From assembly GCA_964362485.1 (NCBI GenBank), contig CAYIEX010000004.1:1-30710 (forward strand): DNA of 30,710 nt, written 5' to 3'. The number at the start of each line of letters is the position of its first letter. Within the stretch, counting starts at the first letter, position 1. The DNA is from CAMAVK01 sp964362485. GTDB taxonomy: Archaea > Nanobdellota > Nanobdellia > Woesearchaeales > GW2011-AR9. The notes beneath the pieces were generated by a model. That model ran no database searches. It saw nothing but the letters and a program-made list of their open reading frames with translations, and was not told the DNA's origin. The position numbers and the translations under genes were made by a program. Of the stretch, positions 1 to 6,885 are shown piece by piece.

Positions 1-1
1 A

Positions 2-493
2 ACTACAGAGCAGTATCAAGATATTTTCAAGGCTGGTGGAAAGATAGTTTTAGATCAATACAAGAATTGGTACATTAAAAAAATATCTTCGTTAGTCCAG
101 CAGGCGTTGGGACTTGCGGAGAAAAACTATGAGCTACATCATGGACATCAGCAAGAAAGAAGGGATGGCAGCTGGGTCCAAGCATATGATGGATACTCTT
201 ACTTTCACGAAGTAGAGGAAACGGTCACGATTGAAAAAAAATGGTTTTCAATACGTGAAATAAGGAAGAAGGAACGGAGGGACTACGGAGGGATCCATAC
301 TCAGATTAGGGATAAAAAAATCGAGGTCTTTCTTCACTCTGATTCTGCTTCTTTTACAGCGCGAATACACCCTATTATTGAACCTCTTAATAACAATTTT
401 AAAAATTTATTGGAGCGTGGTGGCTATGACCCTCAAGCCACGTTCTCGTTTTCATTTGAGGCGCGGTATTTGCCGGGGTCAGACAGAGGATGA
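2..493 (+). CDS. C-terminal part of an unrecognised protein, cut by the window edge
   Basis: The reading frame is open from base 2 with no stop, so the gene begins outside the window. A TTG at 107 is the first possible internal start, but coding continues upstream of it and reads like protein (QDIFKAGG, DQYKNWYIKKISS). About 163 residues are visible. They are charged and soluble, rich in Lys/Arg/Glu, with many aromatic residues and no membrane segment. A central stretch (VEETVTIEKKWFSIREIR) suggests beta strands and the C-terminal part (HPIIEPLNNNFKNLLERGG) suggests a helix. No catalytic motif was recognised. A TATA-like box lies between it and the following deaminase gene, so the two are probably separate transcripts. 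Function unknown. Confidence 0.6.
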   Translation, partial: TTEQYQDIFKAGGKIVLDQYKNWYIKKISSLVQQALGLAEKNYELHHGHQQERRDGSWVQAYDGYSYFHEVEETVTIEKKWFSIREIRKKERRDYGGIHTQIRDKKIEVFLHSDSASFTARIHPIIEPLNNNFKNLLERGGYDPQATFSFSFEARYLPGSDRG

Positions 494-531
494 AGATCTG
501 AAAGGGATTATAATGGTAAAGAATCAAAATC

Positions 532-540
532 TTTTTAATC
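532..540 (+). promoter_or_regulatory. TATA box of the deaminase gene
   Basis: The T/A-rich element TTTTTAATC is centred about 25 nt before the ATG at 562. This is the archaeal TATA-to-start distance and predicts a leaderless mRNA beginning at or next to the ATG. Confidence 0.5.
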
Positions 541-561
541 TCACTTTCTTGGGCAAGATGC

Positions 562-1071
562 ATGCGATATCTTTCGGGAACTCAGGCACAAGAAGCTTGG
601 GCTTATATTGAACTTGCAGCTATTGTTGCACAGGATTCTACGTGTCATCGATCACAATGTGGGTCCATAATTGTGAAAAATGAGTTAATTATTGGAAAAG
701 GCTACAATTCACCACCGGGTGGCGAGAGAATTGATGAGTGCTTTAAGGACAAATTGCCACCTAGTTTTAAATCCGATCGCACATGTTGTATGCATGCAGA
801 GGAACGCGCGGTGATGGATGCGCTGCGAAATCATGCTGATAAGATTGAAGGTTCACGATTGTACTTTATTCGTCTCAGTGGAGAAGGAAAGCCCGTACAA
901 GCAGGATTACCATATTGTACAATTTGCAGCAAAATGACACTGGAAGCTAAAGTGGGTGAGTTTGTGCTATGGCACGAGCAGGGAATTTGTGTTTATAATA
1001 CGACAGAATATAATGAGTTATCATTTTTGTATGGGGGTAATGGTTCGGATTGGAAGGGAAGAACTTTATGA
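562..1071 (+). CDS. Cytidine/deoxycytidylate deaminase family protein
   Basis: The 169-residue protein has the zinc-dependent deaminase signature. A histidine and the catalytic glutamate occur in MHAEERAV (H78, E80), and the two cysteine ligands in PYCTIC (C119, C122). The second motif reads P-Y-C-x-x-C instead of the usual P-C-x-x-C. The N-terminal part (GSIIVKN, IIGKGYNSPP) matches the first strands of dCMP-deaminase-like proteins. The family hydrolyses the amino group of (deoxy)cytidine compounds; whether the substrate here is dCMP, cytidine or a modified base cannot be told. The insert between strands 2 and 3 (residues 50-75, two extra Cys) resembles the longer dCMP deaminase type. The ATG at 562 was chosen because a TATA box lies 25 nt upstream. 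Confidence 0.8.
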   Translation: MRYLSGTQAQEAWAYIELAAIVAQDSTCHRSQCGSIIVKNELIIGKGYNSPPGGERIDECFKDKLPPSFKSDRTCCMHAEERAVMDALRNHADKIEGSRLYFIRLSGEGKPVQAGLPYCTICSKMTLEAKVGEFVLWHEQGICVYNTTEYNELSFLYGGNGSDWKGRTL

Positions 1072-1078
1072 ACCTAAC

Positions 1079-2302
1079 TTAGTTGAGGAAATCAACTTCA
1101 ATTTCCAATTGATCCGCAGTAGGATATTCTTTGACAATTGCAACGTGGAGGCCCAACTTTTGAAACTTGGTTTTGAATTTACGGGCATGTTGTACGGACA
1201 GGAGAATCCGTGGTTTTTGGGAGTCTACAAAAAGATCTTTCTCAGTAAAAGATAGTTTCTCCATAATGAGAGTATAAAGAGGAGTAAGTTTTAGCACTAT
1301 ACTGCTTTTGTCCATTTCTGCTAATTTACGCCGATATCCAACACCGGGCTCAAGCTCGGGTAAGTAGAGAGCACCACGCTCTAAAAGGCCATCTCTGTGT
1401 ACTTTATCAAATGGCTTTTTTGCTCCTTGGGCTTCGCGCTTAAGACGATTAGCGAGTTGAACTTTATCTTTAAGAGTGGCAGTACAGCAATGAATAGGAA
1501 TCTTGTAGTTTTGGTCTTTGGCGTAGGTAATAAGGGATTTGCCCAAATCTAATGAACCTTCTATAGCGTAACTCATGGAGTCTTTTGTTTTAAATCCTAA
1601 TTTGCTGAGTTTAGATTGGCTATTATCTGCGATTTCAAGTTCATTAAGATTAATAAAATCAACTTTGTCATGTGAATAATCAAGCACCCGTTGCAATTGC
1701 TCTTTTTTATTGGTAATACAGGGAACTTCGATCCCCACTTTCCAGGATAATTGGCGTGCGAGTAGGAGTCTATTCCAGAATCTTTCAGATTCTAAATCGA
1801 GATGGAAACGAATTTCATCAAGTCCTGCTTCGAAGAGTTTTTGGAGATACTCTTTTGTTACAAGATTAAGTGAGGTGTAAAGATGTATGTGAAATGAAAG
1901 GCCGAAGTTTTGTTTGAGAGCTTTAATATATTCACATGTTCGATCAAGACGCATGAGCGGATCGCCACCAGTAATCCCTACACCTTTTGCGTCCATTGTT
2001 TTTGCTTCGGTGATTACGTCTTGGATTTCTTGCACACTACGCTCATTGGCAAAGATAATATCATGTTGATACTTTTGATCAGAGATAGGGCAGAAATAGC
2101 ATGAGCGAGGGCAAAGGCCCGTGACGAAGAGTACGAGTTTTTCTCCGCGAACGCACATTTGACACCCATCAGGCAGTGTGCCGGCGTTATAGGAGTAGTA
2201 GCGGTTTTGGGTAAGCATGTGCTTATGGCAGGGACCTACTTTAAAAATATTTAGGAGAAGTTTGAGATTAGTTTTTGCCGGAATTTTTTTAAATAGGCCC
2301 AA
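1079..2302 (-). CDS. Radical SAM protein, COG2108-like (pyruvate formate-lyase activase related)
   Basis: The radical SAM cluster motif C-x3-C-x2-C appears as CPRSCYFC, directly after the strand KLVLFVTGL. It is followed by the SAM-binding GG motif (ITGGDPLMRLDRT) and later TIM-barrel strands (FHIHLYTS, EIRFHLDLE). This order and wording match the archaeal COG2108 group of uncharacterised radical SAM enzymes. An additional Cys pair lies just before the motif (DGCQMC). The open frame runs up to 2425, but its first 41 residues are basic and low-complexity and lie over the divergent gene at 2315. I therefore use the TTG at 2302, preceded by AAGGT; an ATG at 2218 is a credible alternative (379 aa). 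The reaction is unknown for this family. The gene ends 7 nt past the deaminase stop, tail to tail. Confidence 0.8.
   Translation of the reverse strand: MGLFKKIPAKTNLKLLLNIFKVGPCHKHMLTQNRYYSYNAGTLPDGCQMCVRGEKLVLFVTGLCPRSCYFCPISDQKYQHDIIFANERSVQEIQDVITEAKTMDAKGVGITGGDPLMRLDRTCEYIKALKQNFGLSFHIHLYTSLNLVTKEYLQKLFEAGLDEIRFHLDLESERFWNRLLLARQLSWKVGIEVPCITNKKEQLQRVLDYSHDKVDFINLNELEIADNSQSKLSKLGFKTKDSMSYAIEGSLDLGKSLITYAKDQNYKIPIHCCTATLKDKVQLANRLKREAQGAKKPFDKVHRDGLLERGALYLPELEPGVGYRRKLAEMDKSSIVLKLTPLYTLIMEKLSFTEKDLFVDSQKPRILLSVQHARKFKTKFQKLGLHVAIVKEYPTADQLEIEVDFLN
2288..2295 (+). promoter_or_regulatory. TATA box of the HExxH gene, symmetric
   Basis: TTTAAATA is centred about 24 nt before the ATG at 2315, predicting a leaderless transcript. 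The core reads nearly the same on both strands. It could also fire leftward towards an ATG at 2218 of the radical SAM gene. Confidence 0.5.
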
Positions 2303-2314
2303 AATCGAACCTTT

Positions 2315-3070
2315 ATGGATAGAACGAGAGTAAGAACGAAAGCGTTTGTACTTGCCGCAGGTATTTTTACGAGCAATTGCTCGCCACTTTATTATTATCA
2401 ACATCCCGATCATCCCCATACACATTTTTTACGGGCAGGAGAATTTGTAGTCCCTGATGAAGTATTAGCAGCATATTTGGTGACAGTAGAAGGAATGTAT
2501 GTACAGGATTCCGTTGGGGGGGTCTATCTTGATGAAGATAACCTTGGGAAAAAAATAGGCGAATTTCAAGATGAGCTGCGTGGGCGAGGCTTTACAACTT
2601 TAGAAACCGATGTGTACACGTATATTATGAGGACTCCTAAACATATTGTTTTATCCCCAAGACATTTCTTCTCAACAAGCTTCAAAAAATCGCTTGCACA
2701 TGAACGTTTTCATAGAGAACAGTTTCTCTTACACCCGCAAGATCAAGAAACTCTCCGACAAACGTATGTCAATCTGATTAACCGTCGAGTAGGAATAGAA
2801 GAAGCAATCCAAGTTTCAGAGTATAACGTTGAGTGCGCAGTCGATCACCAAAGGAGAGAAATCCCGTTAGTGAGAGACCGAACTGAAGTGTGCTGGCCGC
2901 GGGATGAAAGTCCTTATAGAACAATTGCAGTCAATAGTTGGATAGAGTTCTATCCCTACCTTGCTCAAGGAGTTTATGTGCCTTCTGTGGAGAGGATGCT
3001 GCAGGAAGAATTCCCAAAAGCATTCAGTATTTATGACCGGATTAGAAGGAAAACCACTATCACTGAATGA
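2315..3070 (+). CDS. Putative exported zinc metalloprotease-like protein (HExxH)
   Basis: The 251-residue protein starts with a basic stretch (MDRTRVRTK) and a short hydrophobic segment ending in a cysteine (FVLAAGIFTSNC). This could be a signal peptide or a lipoprotein-type anchor, although the hydrophobic core is short. Residues 129-133 are HERFH, the zincin HExxH motif. It follows SFKKSLA and precedes a helix-like region with several glutamates (GIEEAIQVSEY, about 158-168) that could hold a third zinc ligand. The rest matches no family that I recognise. A TATA box about 24 nt upstream supports this ATG as a leaderless start. Peptidase activity is inferred from the motif only, and a five-residue motif can arise by chance. 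Confidence 0.6.
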   Translation: MDRTRVRTKAFVLAAGIFTSNCSPLYYYQHPDHPHTHFLRAGEFVVPDEVLAAYLVTVEGMYVQDSVGGVYLDEDNLGKKIGEFQDELRGRGFTTLETDVYTYIMRTPKHIVLSPRHFFSTSFKKSLAHERFHREQFLLHPQDQETLRQTYVNLINRRVGIEEAIQVSEYNVECAVDHQRREIPLVRDRTEVCWPRDESPYRTIAVNSWIEFYPYLAQGVYVPSVERMLQEEFPKAFSIYDRIRRKTTITE

Positions 3071-3076
3071 TACTTT

Positions 3077-3964
3077 TTATTTTAGATACTCGTGGACATT
3101 CTTAAAATCTAATTTCACTAAATCGACAAATGGTAATTTCTTATCTTTAACTTTTTGGAGGGCATCTTTGACATGCGTTGAGCCTTTGGGAATTTGGAAT
3201 CCAGCTAGACGACTTAGATATTGTATTTGCTGTAATCCAGCTGCTCTTGCGAGAATCGATGCTGCGGCAACTTCGGGGTATTTTGATTCTGCTTTTTCTT
3301 CAGCGCAATCACCAACGTTGCAACCAGGATATTTATCAACAATGTGATAGCCACTGCCTAAATCTTTGACTACTTCCTTATGAAGAGTGTTAAGAAGCGT
3401 TGTGACGTTGCCGGATTTAGAGTTATATTCTTGGGGTAAGAGTGAGCGTATTTCGCAGGGAACAGCTTGTTTGATCTTCTCTGCGAGTGGGATGATTTTG
3501 GAGTCAGGGATTGTTTTACTATCAGCGACGCCCATTTTGATGAGTTCGTCTCGCATTTGATGATTTGCTTTTACTGCCGCAACGACAATTCCGCCAAAAG
3601 TATCGCCTTTTAGGCATTCATCAGAGCCAATAATCCATTCCGAGGTACTTTTACGTGAACTGGAAACAGTAGAAAGGAGAGTAGTTTGAGTTGCTTGTTT
3701 TGATGATAAAATCGTTTGTTTAGAGGGTAAATTTTTTTGTTTTGACAATTTCTGGTTTGCTTTTGAAAATAATTTTTGGGCTTCTTGTTCAACAAGATCA
3801 GATTTTCCTTGGAAGAGAAGTTTGCCCGATTTGTAGTAGATGATCGTGATTCCATCTTTATGATAGCGAGCGGATTCATAGGGGGTCTTACGTGATTGCT
3901 TGAGATAACCGGCCTGAATTATTCGCTTCAAATCGCTAGGTAAAGCTTTAGCAATTGTAACCAT
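3077..3964 (-). CDS. rnhC: Ribonuclease HIII
   Basis: The N-terminal 60 residues form the TBP-like substrate-binding domain typical of RNase HIII (YESARYHKDGITIIYYKSGK, then LLFQGK). A Ser/Lys-rich linker (65-108) follows. The catalytic domain opens with GSDECLKGDTFGG (D115, E116), the HIII form of the D-E signature, although families usually read DESGKGD; C117-L118 replace the usual Ser-Gly. ADSK (146-150), IVDKYPG (D210) and AAASILAR (234-240) continue the RNase H2 fold, so the four acidic positions look present. The enzyme cleaves RNA in RNA/DNA hybrids. It lies 126 bp downstream of the RNase HII gene on the same strand. A TATA box at 3988-3997 suggests its own near-leaderless promoter. 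Confidence 0.9.
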   Translation of the reverse strand: MVTIAKALPSDLKRIIQAGYLKQSRKTPYESARYHKDGITIIYYKSGKLLFQGKSDLVEQEAQKLFSKANQKLSKQKNLPSKQTILSSKQATQTTLLSTVSSSRKSTSEWIIGSDECLKGDTFGGIVVAAVKANHQMRDELIKMGVADSKTIPDSKIIPLAEKIKQAVPCEIRSLLPQEYNSKSGNVTTLLNTLHKEVVKDLGSGYHIVDKYPGCNVGDCAEEKAESKYPEVAAASILARAAGLQQIQYLSRLAGFQIPKGSTHVKDALQKVKDKKLPFVDLVKLDFKNVHEYLK

Positions 3965-3987
3965 GCAGGGGGAGGAAGAAGTGGGAG

Positions 3988-3997
3988 TTTATTAAGG
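3988..3997 (-). promoter_or_regulatory. TATA box of the RNase HIII gene
   Basis: On the minus strand the element reads CCTTAATAAA and is centred about 28 nt before the ATG at 3964. Confidence 0.45.
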
Positions 3998-4090
3998 ATG
4001 ATGGTGATTTAGCTGATCTCGGGAAAATGAGCACACTTACCCCCTTATCGGGGTTTCTACAAAATCGGTGATAAATCATAGTTTGGAACA

Positions 4091-4855
4091 TTACGAGTTG
4101 TATTCCCCTAATGTTTTTTGTTTCTTTTTTTCCTCAATGGTTTTATAGGAACTCCACTGCTTGCGAAAGAGATGGGGATATTTATCAAAATATTTCTCCA
4201 GAAAATCTTTGGTTTTAGGATCGCTGGGGTAGCCTGAGCCAAAATCAATTTTTATATCCTCTTTGATGTGTTCAATAGCACGATCACGAACGACTTTAGC
4301 AATGATACTTGCAGCGGCAACGCAGAGGTGGTTGAAATCAGCTTTATGTTCAGCGATGATTTTTGCTTTCGCTTTAACGCCTGCACTGAGCCGGTTTGTA
4401 AAGTAATCAGAGTATGCAGGTATGTTAGGACTAGGGCAATCGATAATAATTATATCAGGGTCCATTTCGGACGCCATACGAGCAGAAGTTTCCGCTTCCA
4501 GCCAATTAAGGTTTGTGTCTTCGTCGGTTAAGGAAAGGTCAATTGCGTCAGGCTCAATCATTTCAATACGAAAATCAGTTATTAATTCATGGATGCGATC
4601 AAAGAGTTCTTCACGCGCTTCGGGAGAAAGGAGCTTACTATCCTTAACACCAAGCCATTTAAGCTGTTTTTCTTGTTCTTGGGTGAAGGCGAGCGCAGCA
4701 ATTACGAGTGGACCTATGACTGGGCCTCTCCCAGCTTCATCAATTCCAACAGTTACTGTTGCATTGCGTGTTGATTCTGACTTATTTTTTTGTGCCATTG
4801 ATTTTTTGATTATACTATGTTGATAACTTCCATCTCTAGAAATGGAGCTTGACAT
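4091..4855 (-). CDS. rnhB: Ribonuclease HII
   Basis: VGIDEAGRGPVIGPLV (D39, E40) is the RNase HII signature. It is followed by KDSKLL, an acidic strand (IIIDCPSP) and VAAASIIAKVVRD, all in family order. The enzyme removes ribonucleotides misincorporated into DNA and cleaves RNA/DNA hybrids. The catalytic core is about the usual length. The extra 30 residues at the N-terminus are polar and probably disordered. I kept the ATG at 4855 because GGAGAG lies just upstream; a second ATG at 4798 would give a more standard N-terminus. The C-terminus ends in a Lys-rich tail (EEKKKQKTLG) rather than a recognisable PIP box. Confidence 0.93.
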   Translation of the reverse strand: MSSSISRDGSYQHSIIKKSMAQKNKSESTRNATVTVGIDEAGRGPVIGPLVIAALAFTQEQEKQLKWLGVKDSKLLSPEAREELFDRIHELITDFRIEMIEPDAIDLSLTDEDTNLNWLEAETSARMASEMDPDIIIIDCPSPNIPAYSDYFTNRLSAGVKAKAKIIAEHKADFNHLCVAAASIIAKVVRDRAIEHIKEDIKIDFGSGYPSDPKTKDFLEKYFDKYPHLFRKQWSSYKTIEEKKKQKTLGEYNS

Positions 4856-4931
4856 TTAAATACTCTCCTGCAAATCTCGGTTGTAGATATTTTTGCAAAA
4901 GGACAATCTCTTCAACTACTAAATTAAGCAT

Positions 4932-5498
4932 TTACTTTTCCAATGACTCCAATTTAGCGTAGAATTTAGCGATAACGTCAATTGTTTTTTCGAGTGGTGT
5001 GCCAACAGTCAGTGTGGAATTGTCGTCTAGCATAAGATGATTTAAAAGATTTTTTCCATGTTGGTGATAATATCTACCACTAGGCAACCCTATTTGAGAA
5101 ACTTTTTCTCCGGCTGGATCTGAAATGATACCTAAGTAGGGTAATTGTGACCAAGAATTCTTTTGATGATAGAAAACAAGGAATGCGGCTTGATCTCCAC
5201 CCTGTGCTAAGTCGCCAGGGATACTATTAATGGAAATTCCTCGAGTAGGAACCACGCCAATATAGGACATTTGTACACCGAACTGAAAGAAAAATGTGTC
5301 TGTACGTGGCTGTATAAAACTCGGATGAAGCCGATCACAAAGTGTCGTATTCACTGAAAATCCTCCACCATTTATATTTACGCCACCCATAAAGCGGAGT
5401 TGGGTATGAGTTTGGGAAAAACTTTTAGCAGTTAAGCTTGTATAGCCATGGTTTTGCAGGGCATTGAGCATTTGTTGATTGAAGTTGTGGAGATCCAT
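4932..5498 (-). CDS. Hypothetical protein, 188 aa
   Basis: Soluble protein with no recognised family. It begins with a short helix (MDLHNFNQQMLNALQNHG). Beta-rich segments with glycine-rich turns follow (GGVNINGGGFSVNTT, FFFQFGVQMSYIGVV, GDQAAFLVFYH), then an amphipathic C-terminal helix (IDVIAKFYAKLESL). The composition suggests a beta-sandwich or barrel-like fold. No catalytic residues stand out. A TATA-like AGTTAATAATC about 30 nt before the ATG (5527-5537) suggests an independent transcript. Coding is supported by length and protein-like composition only. Confidence 0.55.
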   Translation of the reverse strand: MDLHNFNQQMLNALQNHGYTSLTAKSFSQTHTQLRFMGGVNINGGGFSVNTTLCDRLHPSFIQPRTDTFFFQFGVQMSYIGVVPTRGISINSIPGDLAQGGDQAAFLVFYHQKNSWSQLPYLGIISDPAGEKVSQIGLPSGRYYHQHGKNLLNHLMLDDNSTLTVGTPLEKTIDVIAKFYAKLESLEK

Positions 5499-5594
5499 GG
5501 TGTCGAGTTTTTGGTTATGGGCTTCTTAGATTATTAACTTGTTAGATTATGAGCATTATAATTGATGAGCTTTATGAGCTCTATTATCGGCTTC

Positions 5595-5888
5595 TTATAA
5601 TCCAAAAGCATCGGTGAATTCACGCATACGTCGGTATTCAGCTAAAAAGCCCAGGCCTTTATCGGTAATAATGACAGATTTATTGCTTTTTTGATTTTTT
5701 CGGGTTTCTTCTTCCTCAATTGCGATAAGACCTTTCTCGATGAGCTCATCAAGGTAGCTATTGAGGAGTTTATGAGAGAGATTTGATTTATACATCAGAT
5801 GAGTAGGTTTGATTTTTCCGCCTTTGTTTTGAATAGAAATAAGTATGTCAAAAACAAGTTCCAATCGGCTTCGTCGGTTTGCGCTCAT
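5595..5888 (-). CDS. Small winged-helix DNA-binding protein
   Basis: The 97-residue protein fits the archaeal winged helix-turn-helix pattern. A first helix (RRSRLELVFDILISI) leads into a helix-turn-helix with a recognition helix (THLMYKSNLSHKLLNSYLDELIEKG). A beta wing (LIAIEE...KSVIITDKG) and a C-terminal helix (LGFLAEYRRMREFTDAF) follow. It is likely a transcription regulator. The start is ATG 5888, because AAGGTGATC lies 5 nt upstream; the frame extends to 5942 but that part overlaps the preceding gene. Only 4 nt separate it from the stop of the membrane-protein gene, and its ribosome binding site overlaps that stop. The two are therefore very probably translated together. Confidence 0.8.
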   Translation of the reverse strand: MSANRRSRLELVFDILISIQNKGGKIKPTHLMYKSNLSHKLLNSYLDELIEKGLIAIEEEETRKNQKSNKSVIITDKGLGFLAEYRRMREFTDAFGL

Positions 5889-5892
5889 GAGA

Positions 5893-6600
5893 TCACCTTT
5901 TGGTAACTCTCCGATACGTGTAGAGCAAGATGAGGAATCCAACTAACTGAAGGATTTCAGCTGCCACATAGAGACCTTCATGGATAAATATGAAGATGAA
6001 GAGAATGTTGCCGGCAAGCAAAAAAAGGAATGCTGCCATGACGCGAAAAGCGTTTTGATTGCGGTTTGTGTTAAGAAAATTCTTGTACAGGTTTAATACG
6101 ATGAGGCCAAGTAGAACACTTCCGGTAAGATAAAATACGAAATATTTGAAGTTACTTACAATTGAAATGAGCACAACTAGATAGATGAAAAGAGTAATCT
6201 GGCTGACTTCATAGAACTTGTGAAGGCGGGCGCGAGCTTTCTGAGAGATAAAGAAGATTAAAAGCCAGGCACCAAGCATGAGGAGCATCTGCATAAAGAA
6301 GGCGCCCCGATAGAGAAGTGCAGAAAATTGGAGTTCTGGTCCTGCTAGAGGCATTAAGACATCGGCCGTAATTTCTCGCACTGACGTAAAGTAGAGAACA
6401 GCACTCGATGCAACTTTAAACATAAAACTCAGGGCAACAGATAAGAATGCTAGTGAAAAGTACATATAGCGATTTTCGCGATTAATACGGTAGATCCGAT
6501 AGCTATACCCTGCAATTAACAAGGCGATGAGCAGGCCAATGCTATCTAAGATGAGGTCATAACCGTGGAACCAATTTGGGGTATTAAAGAGACTGAGCAT
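5893..6600 (-). CDS. Seven-helix integral membrane protein
   Basis: The 235-residue protein has about seven hydrophobic segments: LILDSIGLLIALLIAGYSY near residues 16-34, then segments around 45-70, 95-115, 130-150, 152-170, 185-205 and 210-228. It ends in a basic tail (YTYRRVTKR), and short basic loops (RIYRINRENR, SQKARARLHK) fit cytoplasmic sides. No enzymatic motif was seen. The arrangement with a winged-helix gene 4 nt downstream suggests a membrane sensor or transporter working with its regulator; this is inferred from context. A TTTTTAAAT element at 6641-6650 lies about 45 nt upstream, and a weak AGGT precedes the ATG. Confidence 0.75.
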   Translation of the reverse strand: MLSLFNTPNWFHGYDLILDSIGLLIALLIAGYSYRIYRINRENRYMYFSLAFLSVALSFMFKVASSAVLYFTSVREITADVLMPLAGPELQFSALLYRGAFFMQMLLMLGAWLLIFFISQKARARLHKFYEVSQITLFIYLVVLISIVSNFKYFVFYLTGSVLLGLIVLNLYKNFLNTNRNQNAFRVMAAFLFLLAGNILFIFIFIHEGLYVAAEILQLVGFLILLYTYRRVTKR

Positions 6601-6640
6601 GGAGCGTACCTAATATAACTTTAGAGTAATAACTAGGTGA

Positions 6641-6650
6641 CGATTTAAAA
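6641..6650 (-). promoter_or_regulatory. TATA box of the membrane protein/wHTH operon
   Basis: On the minus strand the element reads CTTTTTAAAT, centred about 45 nt upstream of the ATG at 6600. This predicts a leader of roughly 20 nt containing the TTAGGT ribosome binding site. Confidence 0.4.
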
Positions 6651-6713
6651 AGGTTATGGTAGATTTTTCTTGATTTGATGTCTGATGTTACTTCTAGTTT
6701 TACTCTTCATAAT

Positions 6714-6727
6714 GGATTAATAAAAGG
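6714..6727 (+). promoter_or_regulatory. TATA box of the 33-residue microprotein
   Basis: GATTAATAAAAGGG is centred about 33 nt before the ATG at 6755. It predicts transcription starting about 8 nt before the ATG, within the GGTGAT ribosome binding site region. Confidence 0.45.
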
Positions 6728-6754
6728 GTATTTTAGAGTAGATTGGTGATAATT

Positions 6755-6856
6755 ATGGCATTAAAAGAGGATTATGAAAGGGTGGTCGCGGACTTAACGG
6801 ATGAAGATATTGCGTATCTTTTGTACAAACGCGATTTGGGAAAGAGAAGGAAGTGA
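6755..6856 (+). CDS. Possible 33-residue microprotein
   Basis: This short frame begins MALKEDYERVVADLTDEDI and ends YKRDLGKRRK. It is preceded by GGTGAT, which matches the archaeal anti-Shine-Dalgarno region, 4 nt before the ATG. A TATA-like box lies at 6714-6727. The sequence has an acidic amphipathic helix (VVADLTDEDIAYLLY) and a very basic tail, like a small DNA- or RNA-associated protein. It sits alone between two leftward operons and is the only rightward signal there. Function unknown. It could be chance, but promoter, ribosome binding site and protein-like composition agree. Confidence 0.5.
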   Translation: MALKEDYERVVADLTDEDIAYLLYKRDLGKRRK

Positions 6857-6885
6857 ATTTTTGGTATAACTTTGGTATTTAAAGC

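Noticed and set aside
956..1255. Rightward frame overlapping the deaminase and radical SAM genes
   Set aside because: It lies antisense to the radical SAM C-terminus and in another frame of the deaminase, with no promoter or ribosome binding site.
3998..4060. Possible C/D box RNA and a CCCC/GGGG hairpin between the two RNase H genes
   Set aside because: An ATGATGG and one CTGA occur, but the spacing is wrong (8 nt) and no second box pair follows; the hairpin lacks a T-run.
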